Positions 24,232-32,028 of a DNA stretch of 42,177 bases are shown here, piece after piece (the first letter of the stretch is position 1; the number at the start of each line of letters is the position of its first letter). Below the pieces are notes generated by a model, which saw only the letters and a program-made list of their open reading frames with translations, was not told the origin of the DNA and did not search any database. A program made the position numbers and the translations under genes. Source of the DNA: Acidobacteria bacterium 13_1_40CM_65_14 (GTDB taxonomy: Bacteria > Acidobacteriota > Vicinamibacteria > Vicinamibacterales > CAVVIG01); the NCBI GenBank assembly GCA_001917905.1, contig MNEX01000041.1, positions 1 through 42,177 of the forward strand, in the 5' to 3' direction.

Positions 24232-24498
24232 CTATTTCTTTGTCAGCTTCTTCATGTAGGCTTCGAGCTTGTCGTTCTCGTACTTCACGGTGTTGAGGAA
24301 CAAGCTCTCGGCAAGATAGGTGCGCCGTTCGCCGTCGTCCATCTGCTCGATGAGGTAGTGAATCTCCTTCACCATGTCCTCGAACGAGCGGTCCAGACCG
24401 CGGCTGGCGGTCACCTCCTGATGCAGGGCTTCCATGATGGCGAGCAAGTCGCCGTCGAGTACGATCGCGGCGCCGGTGGTGGTCTTGATGGTGCGCAT
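24232..24498 (-). CDS. Small conserved-looking protein of unknown function, radical SAM partner
   Basis: 88 aa, MRTIKTTTGAAIVLDGDLL then an amphipathic helical body (EDMVKEIHYLIEQMDDGERR, LNTVKYENDKLEAYMKKL). No signal, cysteines or known motif. Its stop is immediately followed by the radical SAM start, so the two are coupled. The ATG is only one base from copy C of the CTAG element, so its ribosome-binding and promoter sequence must lie within the element. It could be an accessory subunit. It does not look like a leader peptide. Confidence 0.7.
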   Translation of the reverse strand: MRTIKTTTGAAIVLDGDLLAIMEALHQEVTASRGLDRSFEDMVKEIHYLIEQMDDGERRTYLAESLFLNTVKYENDKLEAYMKKLTKK

Positions 24499-24499
24499 C

Positions 24500-24654
24500 C
24501 TAGTGGACCGTATCTGCTGAAGTAGTCCTAGTCATAACGTACCCTCGACCACGATTCTCGGGCCGCGACAACCCGGGGTCCCCGCCGCGCACGCTTGCGC
24601 GGTGGGGTGGGAGCGGAGCGGCCCGGTAGTTAACCCGAGGAAGTACCCCACTAA
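24500..24654. mobile_element. CTAG-flanked palindromic element, copy C (155 bp, long form)
   Basis: It runs from CTAG 24500-24503 to CTAA 24651-24654. It has the same ends and core as copies B and D, plus a 42-bp nested hairpin (CCCCGCCGCGCA with TGCGCGGTGGGG) inside the central stem-loop. The right boundary supplies the TAG stop of the STAS gene on the minus strand. Confidence 0.85.
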
Positions 24655-24992
24655 GCCCCGAAGCTCTTGACGGCGCTCGGCTCGTCGGCATGAATCTCGA
24701 TGAAGTTCTGCGCGCCGGTCATCGTCAGCATCGTCTCGACGCGCTTCTGCACGCCCGACAGCTTCAGATGACCGCCCGCGTTGTGCACCTGCCGGTACAA
24801 GTCCATCAGGCAGCCGATCGTCGCGCTGTCGACGTAGGTGACCGGCGTGAGGTCGATGAGGATCTCGCGTTGGCCGGATGCAATCAGCCCGGTGACCGCG
24901 GACGAGAAGTCGCCCAGAATCGGATACATCAGCCGCGTTTCGCCGACGCGGACGATCGAAATCGCGCCGGCCTGTTCGGTTTTGACGTTCAT
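24651..24992 (-). CDS. STAS-domain anti-sigma factor antagonist
   Basis: 113 aa, a single STAS domain of the SpoIIAA/RsbV type. The phospho-acceptor is Ser56 in VTYVDSATIGCL, preceded by EILIDLTPV. Unphosphorylated, it would bind an anti-sigma kinase and free the sigma factor. The ATG overlaps the stop of the upstream ECF sigma gene by one base (TGATG), so the two are co-translated. No anti-sigma kinase gene is adjacent. Confidence 0.92.
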   Translation of the reverse strand: MNVKTEQAGAISIVRVGETRLMYPILGDFSSAVTGLIASGQREILIDLTPVTYVDSATIGCLMDLYRQVHNAGGHLKLSGVQKRVETMLTMTGAQNFIEIHADEPSAVKSFGA

Positions 24993-25627
24993 CAGTACGC
25001 TCCCGTGCGTTTGGACATCGCCCCGCTGGGACTGAAGTCCTCGCCGCGCAGCTTGCGGATCTGTCGCGCGAGCTCGGTGCGGCCGCGGTTGATCCGCGAT
25101 TTCACCGTGCCTTCCGGCAGGCGCAGCCGGTCGGCGATTTCCTGGTAGGACAACTCCTGAATGTCACGCATCATGACCGCGGTCCGCAGCGTGTCCGGCA
25201 GCTCGGCCATCGCCTGTCGCAGCAGCATCACCCGATCGCGTTGCTCGAGCGCCGCCACCGGTCCAGGCTCGTGCGACGCCGGCGTGAGCTCATTCGCGTC
25301 CACGTCGCGATCGATCGTCTCGCGCTCTTTCCGCACGCTGCGATAGTGATCGATGCACAAGTTGCGGCTGACGCTGATCAGCCACGTTTGAAAATTCGCG
25401 CGGCGGTCGAACGTGTCCAGCGACTTGAAGATCTTCAGGAAGATGTCCTGCGTCAGGTCCTCGGCTTCGTCGTGCTTGCCGACGAACTTGTACGCGACGT
25501 TGAACACCTTCCGCCAGTACTGACGGACGATGAGGTCCCAGGCGATCTGATCGCCCTGCAGGCATCGCTGTATCAGCGCTTCGATCGCGTCTGGCGACGA
25601 AGACGCGGCCTGTGAATCTGGCGACAT
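24992..25627 (-). CDS. ECF-subfamily RNA polymerase sigma factor
   Basis: 211 aa RpoE-like. Region 2: FVGKHDEAEDLTQDIFLKIFKSLDTFDRRANFQTWLISVSRN. Region 4: ELPDTLRTAVMMRDIQELSYQEIADRLRLPEGTVKSRINRGRTEL. Between them is an acidic linker. There is no transmembrane anti-sigma gene next door. Instead a STAS protein follows, suggesting partner-switching control. ATG 25627 is 27 bp from lysA on the other strand, and their -10 boxes overlap. Confidence 0.94.
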   Translation of the reverse strand: MSPDSQAASSSPDAIEALIQRCLQGDQIAWDLIVRQYWRKVFNVAYKFVGKHDEAEDLTQDIFLKIFKSLDTFDRRANFQTWLISVSRNLCIDHYRSVRKERETIDRDVDANELTPASHEPGPVAALEQRDRVMLLRQAMAELPDTLRTAVMMRDIQELSYQEIADRLRLPEGTVKSRINRGRTELARQIRKLRGEDFSPSGAMSKRTGAY

Positions 25628-25637
25628 GTGGGTTGAG

Positions 25638-25644
25638 TAGAATA
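25638..25644. promoter_or_regulatory. Bidirectional -10 element between the sigma gene and lysA
   Basis: TAGAATA reads as TAGAAT on the plus strand (25638-25643) and TATTCT on the minus strand (25644-25639). Initiation 7 bases downstream on each strand would give a leader of only about 5 nt on each gene. Confidence 0.5.
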
Positions 25645-25654
25645 GCGTATCACG

Positions 25655-26905
25655 TTGCCTTCACCGACCGGCTTCTTCAGACAGCAGCACGAGCTCGTCT
25701 GCGACGGCGTGCCGCTCGCCGCCATCGCCGCGGCCGAGGGCACGCCCGTGTACGTGTACAGCGCGGCCGTGTTGCGCGACCGCTACCGCGCCATCGACGA
25801 GGCGTTCCGCGGGTATCCGCACGCCATTCACTACGCGCTGAAGGCGAACTCGACGCTGGCGGTCGCGCGCCTGCTGCGCGAGCTCGGAAGCGCGGCCGAT
25901 GCGAATTCCATCTGGGAGATCGAAATCGCGCGGCGCGCCGGCTTTCAGCCGCAGGACATCGTGTTCACCGGCGTCGGAAAGTCGCCGGCCGAGCTCGAGT
26001 GCGCGGTCGCCCTCGGCGTCAAAGCGATCAACGTCGAATCCGCGGGTGAGCTCGCGCGCATCGAGGCGATTGCGAGTCGGCTCGGCACGGTCGCGCGCGT
26101 GGCGGTGCGCGTGAACCCCGACATCGACGCGAAAAGCCACCCGCACATTTCCACCGGGCTGAACATCAACAAGTTCGGGCTGCCGCTCGATCGCGCCACC
26201 GAGTTGTTCGACACGATTCGGAAACGGCCGGTGCTCAAGCTCGTCGCGGTGCATCTGCACGTCGGATCGCAGATCACGTCGCTCGAGCCGCTGCGCCACT
26301 CCGCCGCCGCCGCGAGCGAGCTGAGCACGGCGCTGCTGTCCGAGGGGTTTCCGCTCGAATACGTCGACGTCGGCGGTGGACTCGGCATCGCGTACGACGA
26401 TCGCCAGCCGCCGGCCATCGAGGAGTACATCGCCGCGGTCGTGGCGGAGGTCCGCGGCACGAATCTGCCGATCGTCGTCGAGCCTGGTCGCGCGGTCGCC
26501 GGTCCCGCCGGCGCGCTCCTGGCGCGCGTGACCGATATCAAACCGCGCGGCGCCGACACAGAGTTCGCGATTATCGACGCGGGCATGACCGAGTTGATTC
26601 GCCCCGCCCTCTACAACGCGTATCACCGCATCGAGCCGGTGACGGCACGGGCCGCCCACGAACGCCTGTACGAGATCGTCGGTCCGGTCTGCGAAAGCTC
26701 CGACGTCGTCGGACGCGATCGACGGCTGCCGCAGCTCGAGGTCGGCGACCTCGTCGCCATTCGCGACACCGGTGCGTACGGCGCCGTCATGGCCTCGAAC
26801 TACAATCGCCGGCCGCTGCCGCCCGAAGTGCTCGTGGACAACGGGAGCTGGCGCGTCATCCGTCGCCGGCAGACGGTCGACGATCAGTTGTCGTTGGAAT
26901 CGTGA
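25655..26905 (+). CDS. lysA: Diaminopimelate decarboxylase
   Basis: 416 aa PLP enzyme, last step of lysine synthesis. The start is TTG 25655 (LPSPTGFFRQQHELVCDG); no ATG or GTG fits. The PLP Lys is Lys63 in HYALKANSTL. Other motifs are HISTGLNINKFGL, HVGSQI, DVGGGLGI, EPGRAVAGPAG, and GPVCESSDV with the substrate-site Cys. It overlaps tmk by one base. It diverges from the sigma gene. Confidence 0.96.
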   Translation: MPSPTGFFRQQHELVCDGVPLAAIAAAEGTPVYVYSAAVLRDRYRAIDEAFRGYPHAIHYALKANSTLAVARLLRELGSAADANSIWEIEIARRAGFQPQDIVFTGVGKSPAELECAVALGVKAINVESAGELARIEAIASRLGTVARVAVRVNPDIDAKSHPHISTGLNINKFGLPLDRATELFDTIRKRPVLKLVAVHLHVGSQITSLEPLRHSAAAASELSTALLSEGFPLEYVDVGGGLGIAYDDRQPPAIEEYIAAVVAEVRGTNLPIVVEPGRAVAGPAGALLARVTDIKPRGADTEFAIIDAGMTELIRPALYNAYHRIEPVTARAAHERLYEIVGPVCESSDVVGRDRRLPQLEVGDLVAIRDTGAYGAVMASNYNRRPLPPEVLVDNGSWRVIRRRQTVDDQLSLES

Positions 26906-27498
26906 TGTCGGGGATGTTGATCGCGTTCGAGGGGCTCGATCAAAGCGGCAAGCAGACCCAGGCGGAGCTTCTGCGCGACCGTTTGAAGCAGGGCGGCCGC
27001 AAGGCGAGGCTCGTGTCGTTTCCCGACTACGCCACGTCGATCGGCGAAGAAATCGCGCGCGCGCTGCAGGGCGAGCGCGAGTACGGACCCGACGTGATGC
27101 AACTGCTGTACGTGGCGAACCGCTACGAGCGCAAAGCGGACCTGCAGCGATGGCTGGACGGCGGACTGATTCTGGTCTGCGATCGGTACACGGCGTCGAG
27201 CATCGCGTACGGCGAGGCGCAGGGACTCGAGCCCGGATGGCTCGCCGACATGCAGCGCTTCTTGCCGCCGGCGTCGCTCACGATCCTGCTGGACATCGCG
27301 CCCGAAACCGCGCTGCAACGCAAGGCGGTCGATCGCGATCGCTACGAGCGGGACCTTGCGATGCAGGCGCGCGTGCGCGACAGCTACCATCGCCAGGCGG
27401 CCGCGAATCAATGGGTCGTGATCGACGGCGAACAGTCGAAGGATGCGATTGCTGCCGAGGTCTTCACCGTGGCGGGCTCACGACTCGGGCTGCCGTAA
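26905..27498 (+). CDS. tmk: Thymidylate kinase
   Basis: 197 aa; ATG 26905 shares its A with the lysA stop. The P-loop is GLDQSGKQT (E. coli-type GLEGAGKT equivalent) and the DR-Y motif is CDRYTASSIAYGEAQG. The LID region has IAPETALQRKAVDRDRYERD. It phosphorylates dTMP. The last 35 bp overlap the convergent comF gene. Confidence 0.92.
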   Translation: MSGMLIAFEGLDQSGKQTQAELLRDRLKQGGRKARLVSFPDYATSIGEEIARALQGEREYGPDVMQLLYVANRYERKADLQRWLDGGLILVCDRYTASSIAYGEAQGLEPGWLADMQRFLPPASLTILLDIAPETALQRKAVDRDRYERDLAMQARVRDSYHRQAAANQWVVIDGEQSKDAIAAEVFTVAGSRLGLP

Positions 27499-28228
27499 GC
27501 GCGCGAACCTCCACGACGCCAGCCTGCTTCAACACGCGCGCGCACGCTTCGAGCGTCGCCCCGGTCGTACTCACATCGTCCACCAGCACCACCGTCGCAC
27601 CCGCGAGTGTGTTTCCGGCGCTCGCCAGCGCGAACGCATCGCGCACGTTCCGGTGACGCTGTGCGGCCGGCAACCCGGTCTGCGTCGACGTGGCGCGAAT
27701 CCGGCGCAGCGCGGTCACCACTGGCACCCCGAGGTGACCCGCGAGATCGACCGCCTGGTTGAACCCGCGCTCGCGGCGCCGCGACGGGTGCAGCGGGACA
27801 GGGACGACGCAGGCGGCGCCGTCCAGCATGTCGGCGCCTCGATGGCGCATGAGCGCGCCGAGGGGCCGCGCCAGCGATCGCCGTCCCTCGTACTTCAACG
27901 CATGGACGATCGCGCGCAGCGTGCCGTCGTAGGGACCGATGGCACGCGCGCGATCGACGAGTCGTCTTGCGCGGCGGCATCGAGGGCACAGCGCGAGCGG
28001 GATGCTGATCGACCGCCACGTCGGCAGCGGATCGCCGCAGCGGTCGCAGAGGGGCGGCGTGAGCGGGCGAATCGATTGCCAGCACTGTTCGCAGACGGCG
28101 CCCCGCGTCGGATGATCGAGCAGCTCGTCGCACGCGGCACACGACGGCGCCAACACGACCGACAGCACGGCATCGACCGCCGTCCATAACCGCCCGTCGC
28201 CGGTCGTCAGTCGATCAGTCCAGTCCAT
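27464..28228 (-). CDS. ComF family protein
   Basis: 254 aa from ATG 28228, which overlaps the upstream regulator by 14 bp. An N-terminal zinc-ribbon region has Cys30/33, 46/49, 61/64 and 81/84. The phosphoribosyltransferase fold follows: [21 protein letters not shown] and the PRPP loop [13 protein letters not shown]. The family is linked to DNA uptake (ComFC) and the window also has dprA. The exact reaction is unknown. Confidence 0.93.
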   Translation of the reverse strand: MDWTDRLTTGDGRLWTAVDAVLSVVLAPSCAACDELLDHPTRGAVCEQCWQSIRPLTPPLCDRCGDPLPTWRSISIPLALCPRCRRARRLVDRARAIGPYDGTLRAIVHALKYEGRRSLARPLGALMRHRGADMLDGAACVVPVPLHPSRRRERGFNQAVDLAGHLGVPVVTALRRIRATSTQTGLPAAQRHRNVRDAFALASAGNTLAGATVVLVDDVSTTGATLEACARVLKQAGVVEVRALTAARVVSPPR

Positions 28229-29153
28229 AGCGCTTCCGTTTTTCCCACAGCGCCTTGCGGCTGATGCCGAGGATCTTCGCGGCCTCGGTCTGATTGCCGC
28301 GCACGTGCCGCAACGTCGCCGCGATGTAGCGGCGTTCCAATTCGTCGAGCGTTGGGCGGCGGGCGAGTGCGCCGTCGGGGTCGAGCGCGGGCGCGTCGAG
28401 GATTTCCATCGGCACGTGATCCAGCGTGATGGCCCCGCCCCCGGCCGCCTGGAACGCGCGCTCGATCGTGTGCCGCAGCTCACGAATGTTGCCGGGCCAC
28501 GCGTAGTCGCGCAGCGCCGCGATCACGTCGGCGGTCAACGTCGGCGGCGGTTGTCCCACGGCCGCGGCGGCGCGCCGGACGAAGTATCGCGCGAGCGGCA
28601 GCACGTCATCGGGATGGTCGCGCAGCGCGGGCACGAGAATCGGCAGCACGCGCAGCCGGTGATAGAGATCGTGGCGAAACGAGCCGTTGCGCACGGCGTC
28701 CTCGATGCCGGCTCCCGCCGAGGCGATGATCCGCGCGCCGACGGTGAACGTCGTCTGACCGCCGAGCCGTTCGATGCGCTTGTCATCGACGATGCGGAGC
28801 AGCTTGCCCTGGGCTTCGATCGGGAGCTCGCCGACGGCATCGAGGTAGACGGTGCCGTCGCCCGCCACCTCGAAGCGGCCGGGCCGTGCCGTCACGGCGT
28901 CGGTGAAGGCACCGCGCTCGTGGCCGAAGAGCTCGGAATCGATGAGCGCCGCGGAGAGACTGGCGCAATCGATCGTGACGAAGGGGCGCTTGGCACGTGG
29001 GCTGTGCGTGTGGAGCTCGCGCGCAACCGCATTCTTGCCGGTCCCGGTTTCGCCGGCGATGAGGACGTTGGCGTTCGCGCGCGCGAAGCGCCGCACCTGA
29101 TCGACCAGGGCGCGCATCACGCGACTGTGCGCGATGAACCGCTGCGCGGTCAT
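28215..29153 (-). CDS. Sigma-54 activator-like AAA+/Fis protein with degenerate ATPase motifs
   Basis: 312 aa: AAA+ domain from residue 1 and a C-terminal Fis helix-turn-helix ([24 protein letters not shown]); no sensory domain. Key residues differ from functional activators: Walker A GETGTGKN (usually GKE), GAFTDA at 81-86 in place of the sigma-54-contacting GAFTGA, Walker [10 protein letters not shown] (Asp105-Ala106; usually DE), and sensor I RIIASAG for RIIAATN. It may bind DNA without remodelling polymerase. Its start is 5 bp from copy D of the CTAG element, and comF is coupled downstream. Confidence 0.88.
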   Translation of the reverse strand: MTAQRFIAHSRVMRALVDQVRRFARANANVLIAGETGTGKNAVARELHTHSPRAKRPFVTIDCASLSAALIDSELFGHERGAFTDAVTARPGRFEVAGDGTVYLDAVGELPIEAQGKLLRIVDDKRIERLGGQTTFTVGARIIASAGAGIEDAVRNGSFRHDLYHRLRVLPILVPALRDHPDDVLPLARYFVRRAAAAVGQPPPTLTADVIAALRDYAWPGNIRELRHTIERAFQAAGGGAITLDHVPMEILDAPALDPDGALARRPTLDELERRYIAATLRHVRGNQTEAAKILGISRKALWEKRKRYGLD

Positions 29154-29157
29154 GTTG

Positions 29158-29270
29158 CTAGTGGACCGTTTCCGCTGAATCAGTACTAGTCACAACGAGC
29201 CTTCGACCGCGATTTTCGGGCCGCGACCACGGAGCGGCCCGGCAGTAAGTCCGAGGAGAGACGCCACTAG
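29158..29270. mobile_element. CTAG-flanked palindromic element, copy D (113 bp)
   Basis: CTAG at both edges (29158-29161, 29267-29270). Left end TGGACCGTTTCCGC. The core stem CGGGCCGC/GCGGCCCG is at 29217-29224 with 29234-29241. It is the same length as copy B. The right CTAG is the stop of rsfS, and the left edge lies just before the regulator's start codon. Confidence 0.85.
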
Positions 29271-29647
29271 CGAGCGGCCGTCACCTCAACGCGCTCGGCG
29301 TTGCCCCACAAACGCTCCAGCCCATAGAACATCCGCGTCTCCGGCGCGAAGACGTGCACGATGAAATCGAAGTAATCGAGCAGCACCCACTCCGAGCGAT
29401 CGTAGCCTTCGACGTGCGCCGGCGTGGCGCCTTCTGCCGCCAGCGCTTCCATCACCGAGTCGGCAATCGCGCGAATCTGGCGCGGATTGGTGCCCGAGCA
29501 GATCAGAAAGTAATCGGTGAAGCCCGCGGCCTTGCGCAGGTCCAGGAGCGTGAGGTCGATCGCTTTCTTGTCTTCGGCCGCGCGGACCGCCCGATCGATC
29601 TGCGCCGGAAGTCGATGGGGTTTGGGACGCTTCTCAGTCTTCGCCAT
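29267..29647 (-). CDS. rsfS: Ribosomal silencing factor RsfS
   Basis: 126 aa from ATG 29647. The family core is KAIDLTLLDLRKAAGFTDYFLICSGTNPRQIRAIAD, followed by HVEGYDRSEWVLLDYFDFIVHVFAPETRMFYGLERLWGNAERV (given in parts because it is long; typical WxLxDxGDxVxHxF pattern with FDF for GDV). It binds L14 and blocks subunit joining in starvation. It overlaps nadD by 14 bp and is the last gene of the operon. Confidence 0.95.
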   Translation of the reverse strand: MAKTEKRPKPHRLPAQIDRAVRAAEDKKAIDLTLLDLRKAAGFTDYFLICSGTNPRQIRAIADSVMEALAAEGATPAHVEGYDRSEWVLLDYFDFIVHVFAPETRMFYGLERLWGNAERVEVTAAR

Positions 29648-30260
29648 GCAACCTGCCTGACATTGTCGTGTAGAGTCCGTGCCGCTCGATGTGTTGTCGT
29701 ACCGCGGGCGGCACGAGCCCGGCGATCGATTCGCCGGCCGCGATCCGCTGGCGGACATCCGTCGCTGACACGTCCGCTGTCGGCGCATCGATCGAAATGA
29801 TCCGATCCGCGAGTGAAGGCAGGCGATGGCGCAGCTCGGCGACCGGGAGCCCGGGTCGCGACACCACGGCGAACTGCGCCAAGTCGAGTATCTGCGGGTA
29901 ATCACGCCAGGTCTCGATCTCTGCAAACGCATCCGCCCCGATCAGAAAGAACAACTCGGCGGGCGCGTAGCCCTCGCCATGGAAACGCTGCAACGTCGTC
30001 GACGTATACGACGGCGCCGCGGATCGCAGCTCGATGTCCGACGCGAACCACGTGGGTCGATTGGACACGACGAGCGCCACCATCGCGAAGCGGTGATAGC
30101 TCGACGCGACGGGCGCGGCGCGGTGTGGCGGCACATTCGAGGTGATCAGGAACAGTCGCGTCAGGCCAAGCGCCTCTTCGGCTGCGCGCGCGGCGTCGAT
30201 GTGGCCGCAATGGATCGGATCGAAGGTGCCGCCGAGAATGCCGATGCGCCGCGCCGTCAT
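29634..30260 (-). CDS. nadD: Nicotinate-nucleotide adenylyltransferase
   Basis: 208 aa. ATG 30260 overlaps the obgE stop as ATGA; an upstream in-frame ATG at 30296 is unlikely. The nucleotidyltransferase motif is [11 protein letters not shown] and the second motif is [14 protein letters not shown] (ISSTxVR). It makes NaAD in NAD synthesis. It lies between obgE and rsfS, the usual order in many bacteria. Confidence 0.95.
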   Translation of the reverse strand: MTARRIGILGGTFDPIHCGHIDAARAAEEALGLTRLFLITSNVPPHRAAPVASSYHRFAMVALVVSNRPTWFASDIELRSAAPSYTSTTLQRFHGEGYAPAELFFLIGADAFAEIETWRDYPQILDLAQFAVVSRPGLPVAELRHRLPSLADRIISIDAPTADVSATDVRQRIAAGESIAGLVPPAVRQHIERHGLYTTMSGRLHGED

Positions 30261-31285
30261 GCCGCCGATTGCCGCGCCGCGGCCAGTCGATGCCACATCG
30301 CTTCGAGCAATTCCGCGAGGCCGGCGCCAGACGCGGCGGAGACGCGGAAGAACGGCAGCTTCAATTCTGATGCTCGCCGCGCCAAGGCCTCGACGCGCGC
30401 GACGTCGTCTACAGCATCGATCTTGTTCGCGGCGACCAGCTGCGGCTTCGCGGCGAGCGTCGGCTGAAACAGCTCGAGCTCGCGGCGCACCGTGTCGAGA
30501 TCCGCCACGGGATCGCGTCCGCTCGCGCCTGAAACGTCGACGAGGTGCACCAGCACCTTCGTGCGTTCGAGATGACGCAGAAACTGATGGCCGAGGCCGA
30601 GCCCGCGGTGCGCGCCTTCGATCAGGCCCGGCACGTCGGCGACCACGAAGCTGCGATCGTCGCTCAGGCGGACGACGCCGAGGTTCGGCGTCAGCGTCGT
30701 GAACGGATAATCCGCGATCTTCGGACGCGCCGCCGACACGCGCGAAATGAGTGTCGACTTGCCCGCGTTCGGAAAGCCCACCAGCCCCACGTCGGCGAGC
30801 AGTTTCAGTTCGAGTCGAAGATCCTTGACCTCGCCAGCCTCGCCCGGCTGCACCTTCCTGGGCGCGCGATTGGTCGACGAGGCGAACCGAGCGTTCCCCA
30901 GACCTCCGCGTCCGCCGTGCGCGACGAGGACGCGCTGGCCCTCTTCGGTGAGATCGGCGAGCAATCGGTACGGCTGATTCGCGTCACCCGTTTTTTCGTA
31001 CACGAGCGTGCCGATGGGGACGGCGAGCTCGAGATCGATCGCGGTGTGTCCGGTACGATTCGAGCCTTCGCCGTGTCCGCCGCGCTCGGCCGAGAACTCG
31101 GGATGGAACCGGTAGTTGATGAGGGTGTTGGTGTGCGCGCTGGCGACGACGTACACCGAGCCGCCGTGACCGCCGTCGCCGCCGCTCGGTCCGCCGCGCG
31201 GCACGAACTTCTCGCGGCGGAACGCGAGACAGCCACGTCCACCGTGGCCCGCTTCGACGTGAATGTCTACTTCGTCAACAAACAT
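30257..31285 (-). CDS. obgE: GTPase Obg/CgtA
   Basis: 342 aa. The Gly-rich Obg fold covers residues 1-159 ([24 protein letters not shown]). The G domain has G1 GFPNAGKS (170-177), G2 TTLTPNLG, G3 DVPG (217-220), G4 NKID, and G5 SAA. The usual short variable C-terminal tail is nearly absent. It acts in 50S assembly. The ATG lies two bases from the phrase palindrome P3 that separates it from rpmA. Confidence 0.97.
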   Translation of the reverse strand: MFVDEVDIHVEAGHGGRGCLAFRREKFVPRGGPSGGDGGHGGSVYVVASAHTNTLINYRFHPEFSAERGGHGEGSNRTGHTAIDLELAVPIGTLVYEKTGDANQPYRLLADLTEEGQRVLVAHGGRGGLGNARFASSTNRAPRKVQPGEAGEVKDLRLELKLLADVGLVGFPNAGKSTLISRVSAARPKIADYPFTTLTPNLGVVRLSDDRSFVVADVPGLIEGAHRGLGLGHQFLRHLERTKVLVHLVDVSGASGRDPVADLDTVRRELELFQPTLAAKPQLVAANKIDAVDDVARVEALARRASELKLPFFRVSAASGAGLAELLEAMWHRLAAARQSAA

Positions 31286-31287
31286 AA

Positions 31288-31359
31288 AATTGGCGAGTTG
31301 GTGCGTTGGCGACTTGGCGAATTAATTCACCAACGCACCAATTCACCAACTCACCAATT
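31288..31359. repeat. Phrase-repeat palindrome P3 (8-nt phrase, TTGGYG core)
   Basis: Two 36-nt arms abut at 31323/31324. Left arm phrases: AATTGGCG, AGTTGGTG, CGTTGGCG, ACTTGGCG, AATT. The right arm, read on the minus strand: AATTGGTG, AGTTGGTG, AATTGGTG, CGTTGGTG, AATT. Each phrase is two variable bases plus TTGGYG. The rpmA stop TAA overlaps the outer end by two bases, and the obgE ATG lies two bases beyond the inner end. Confidence 0.85.
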
Positions 31360-31615
31360 ATTCGACTGGCTGAATGCTGATGACTCGCCCGTGCGCGCCG
31401 TGGTTCTCGAACTTCACGCGGCCGGCAATCTTCGCGAAGATCGTGTCGTCTTTACCGAGCCCCGCATTGAGTCCCGCGCGGAACCGGCGTCCGCGCTGGC
31501 GAACGATGATCGTTCCGCCGGTCACGACGTTGCCATCGTGGGCTTTGACGCCGAGCCGCTGCGAGTTCGAATCGCGGCCGTTTCGTGAGCTGCCCTGTCC
31601 TTTTTTATGTGCCAT
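31358..31615 (-). CDS. rpmA: 50S ribosomal protein L27
   Basis: 85 aa, starting [19 protein letters not shown], with the classical core [23 protein letters not shown] and HGRVISI near the end. No cleavable N-terminal extension. Three bases separate it from rplU. Confidence 0.98.
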   Translation of the reverse strand: MAHKKGQGSSRNGRDSNSQRLGVKAHDGNVVTGGTIIVRQRGRRFRAGLNAGLGKDDTIFAKIAGRVKFENHGAHGRVISIQPVE

Positions 31616-31618
31616 GGC

Positions 31619-31933
31619 TTACACCACAATCTCGGTGATGCGCACGCGCGTGTAGACCGCGCGGTGCCCTTTGGTCCGGCGCATGCCCTTGCGGCGCTTT
31701 TTCTTGAACACGCGGATCTTCGGCCCGCGACTCTCGCCGTCCACGATCGCGACGACTTTCGCATTCGCGACGAAGGGCGCGCCCGCGAGAATCTCCCCGC
31801 CGTCCTTTTCGACGAGCAGCACCTGCTCGATCGTCAGCTGGTCACCCGGTTCGCCGGCGGTCCCGTCAATGGTGACGAAGCCGCCCGGGGTCACCTTGGT
31901 TTGACGGCCGCGGTTCTGGATGATGGCGTACAT
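31619..31933 (-). CDS. rplU: 50S ribosomal protein L21
   Basis: 104 aa from ATG 31933, starting MYAIIQNRGRQTKVTPGGF. The conserved end is KIRVFKKKRRKGMRRTKGHRAVYTRVRI. First gene of the rplU-rpmA-obgE-nadD-rsfS operon. Much longer upstream in-frame sequence belongs to other genes' shadows, so this start is firm. Confidence 0.98.
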   Translation of the reverse strand: MYAIIQNRGRQTKVTPGGFVTIDGTAGEPGDQLTIEQVLLVEKDGGEILAGAPFVANAKVVAIVDGESRGPKIRVFKKKRRKGMRRTKGHRAVYTRVRITEIVV

Positions 31934-31957
31934 ATTCGGCACCTGTGCAAAGTCGCC

Positions 31958-31987
31958 AGTGTACCACCGAAGTCGTTCAGGTGTAAA
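31958..31987 (-). promoter_or_regulatory. Sigma-70 type promoter of the rplU operon
   Basis: On the minus strand TTTACA (31987-31982), an 18-bp spacer, then TACACT (31963-31958). The leader is short (about 20 nt), too short for a typical structured r-protein autoregulatory site. Confidence 0.65.
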
Positions 31988-32009
31988 GGTTTGGCGTGTC
32001 TGCCAGAAG

Positions 32010-32027
32010 GTCCGGCTGGAGCCGGAC
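32010..32027. repeat. REP-like hairpin GTCCGGCT-GG-AGCCGGAC
   Basis: Perfect 8-bp stem with a two-base loop. It starts two bases after the TAG stop of the lipoprotein gene on the minus strand and may act as its terminator stem. The same stem with a CA loop occurs inside trmFO (37692-37709). Confidence 0.75.
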
Positions 32028-32028
32028 A

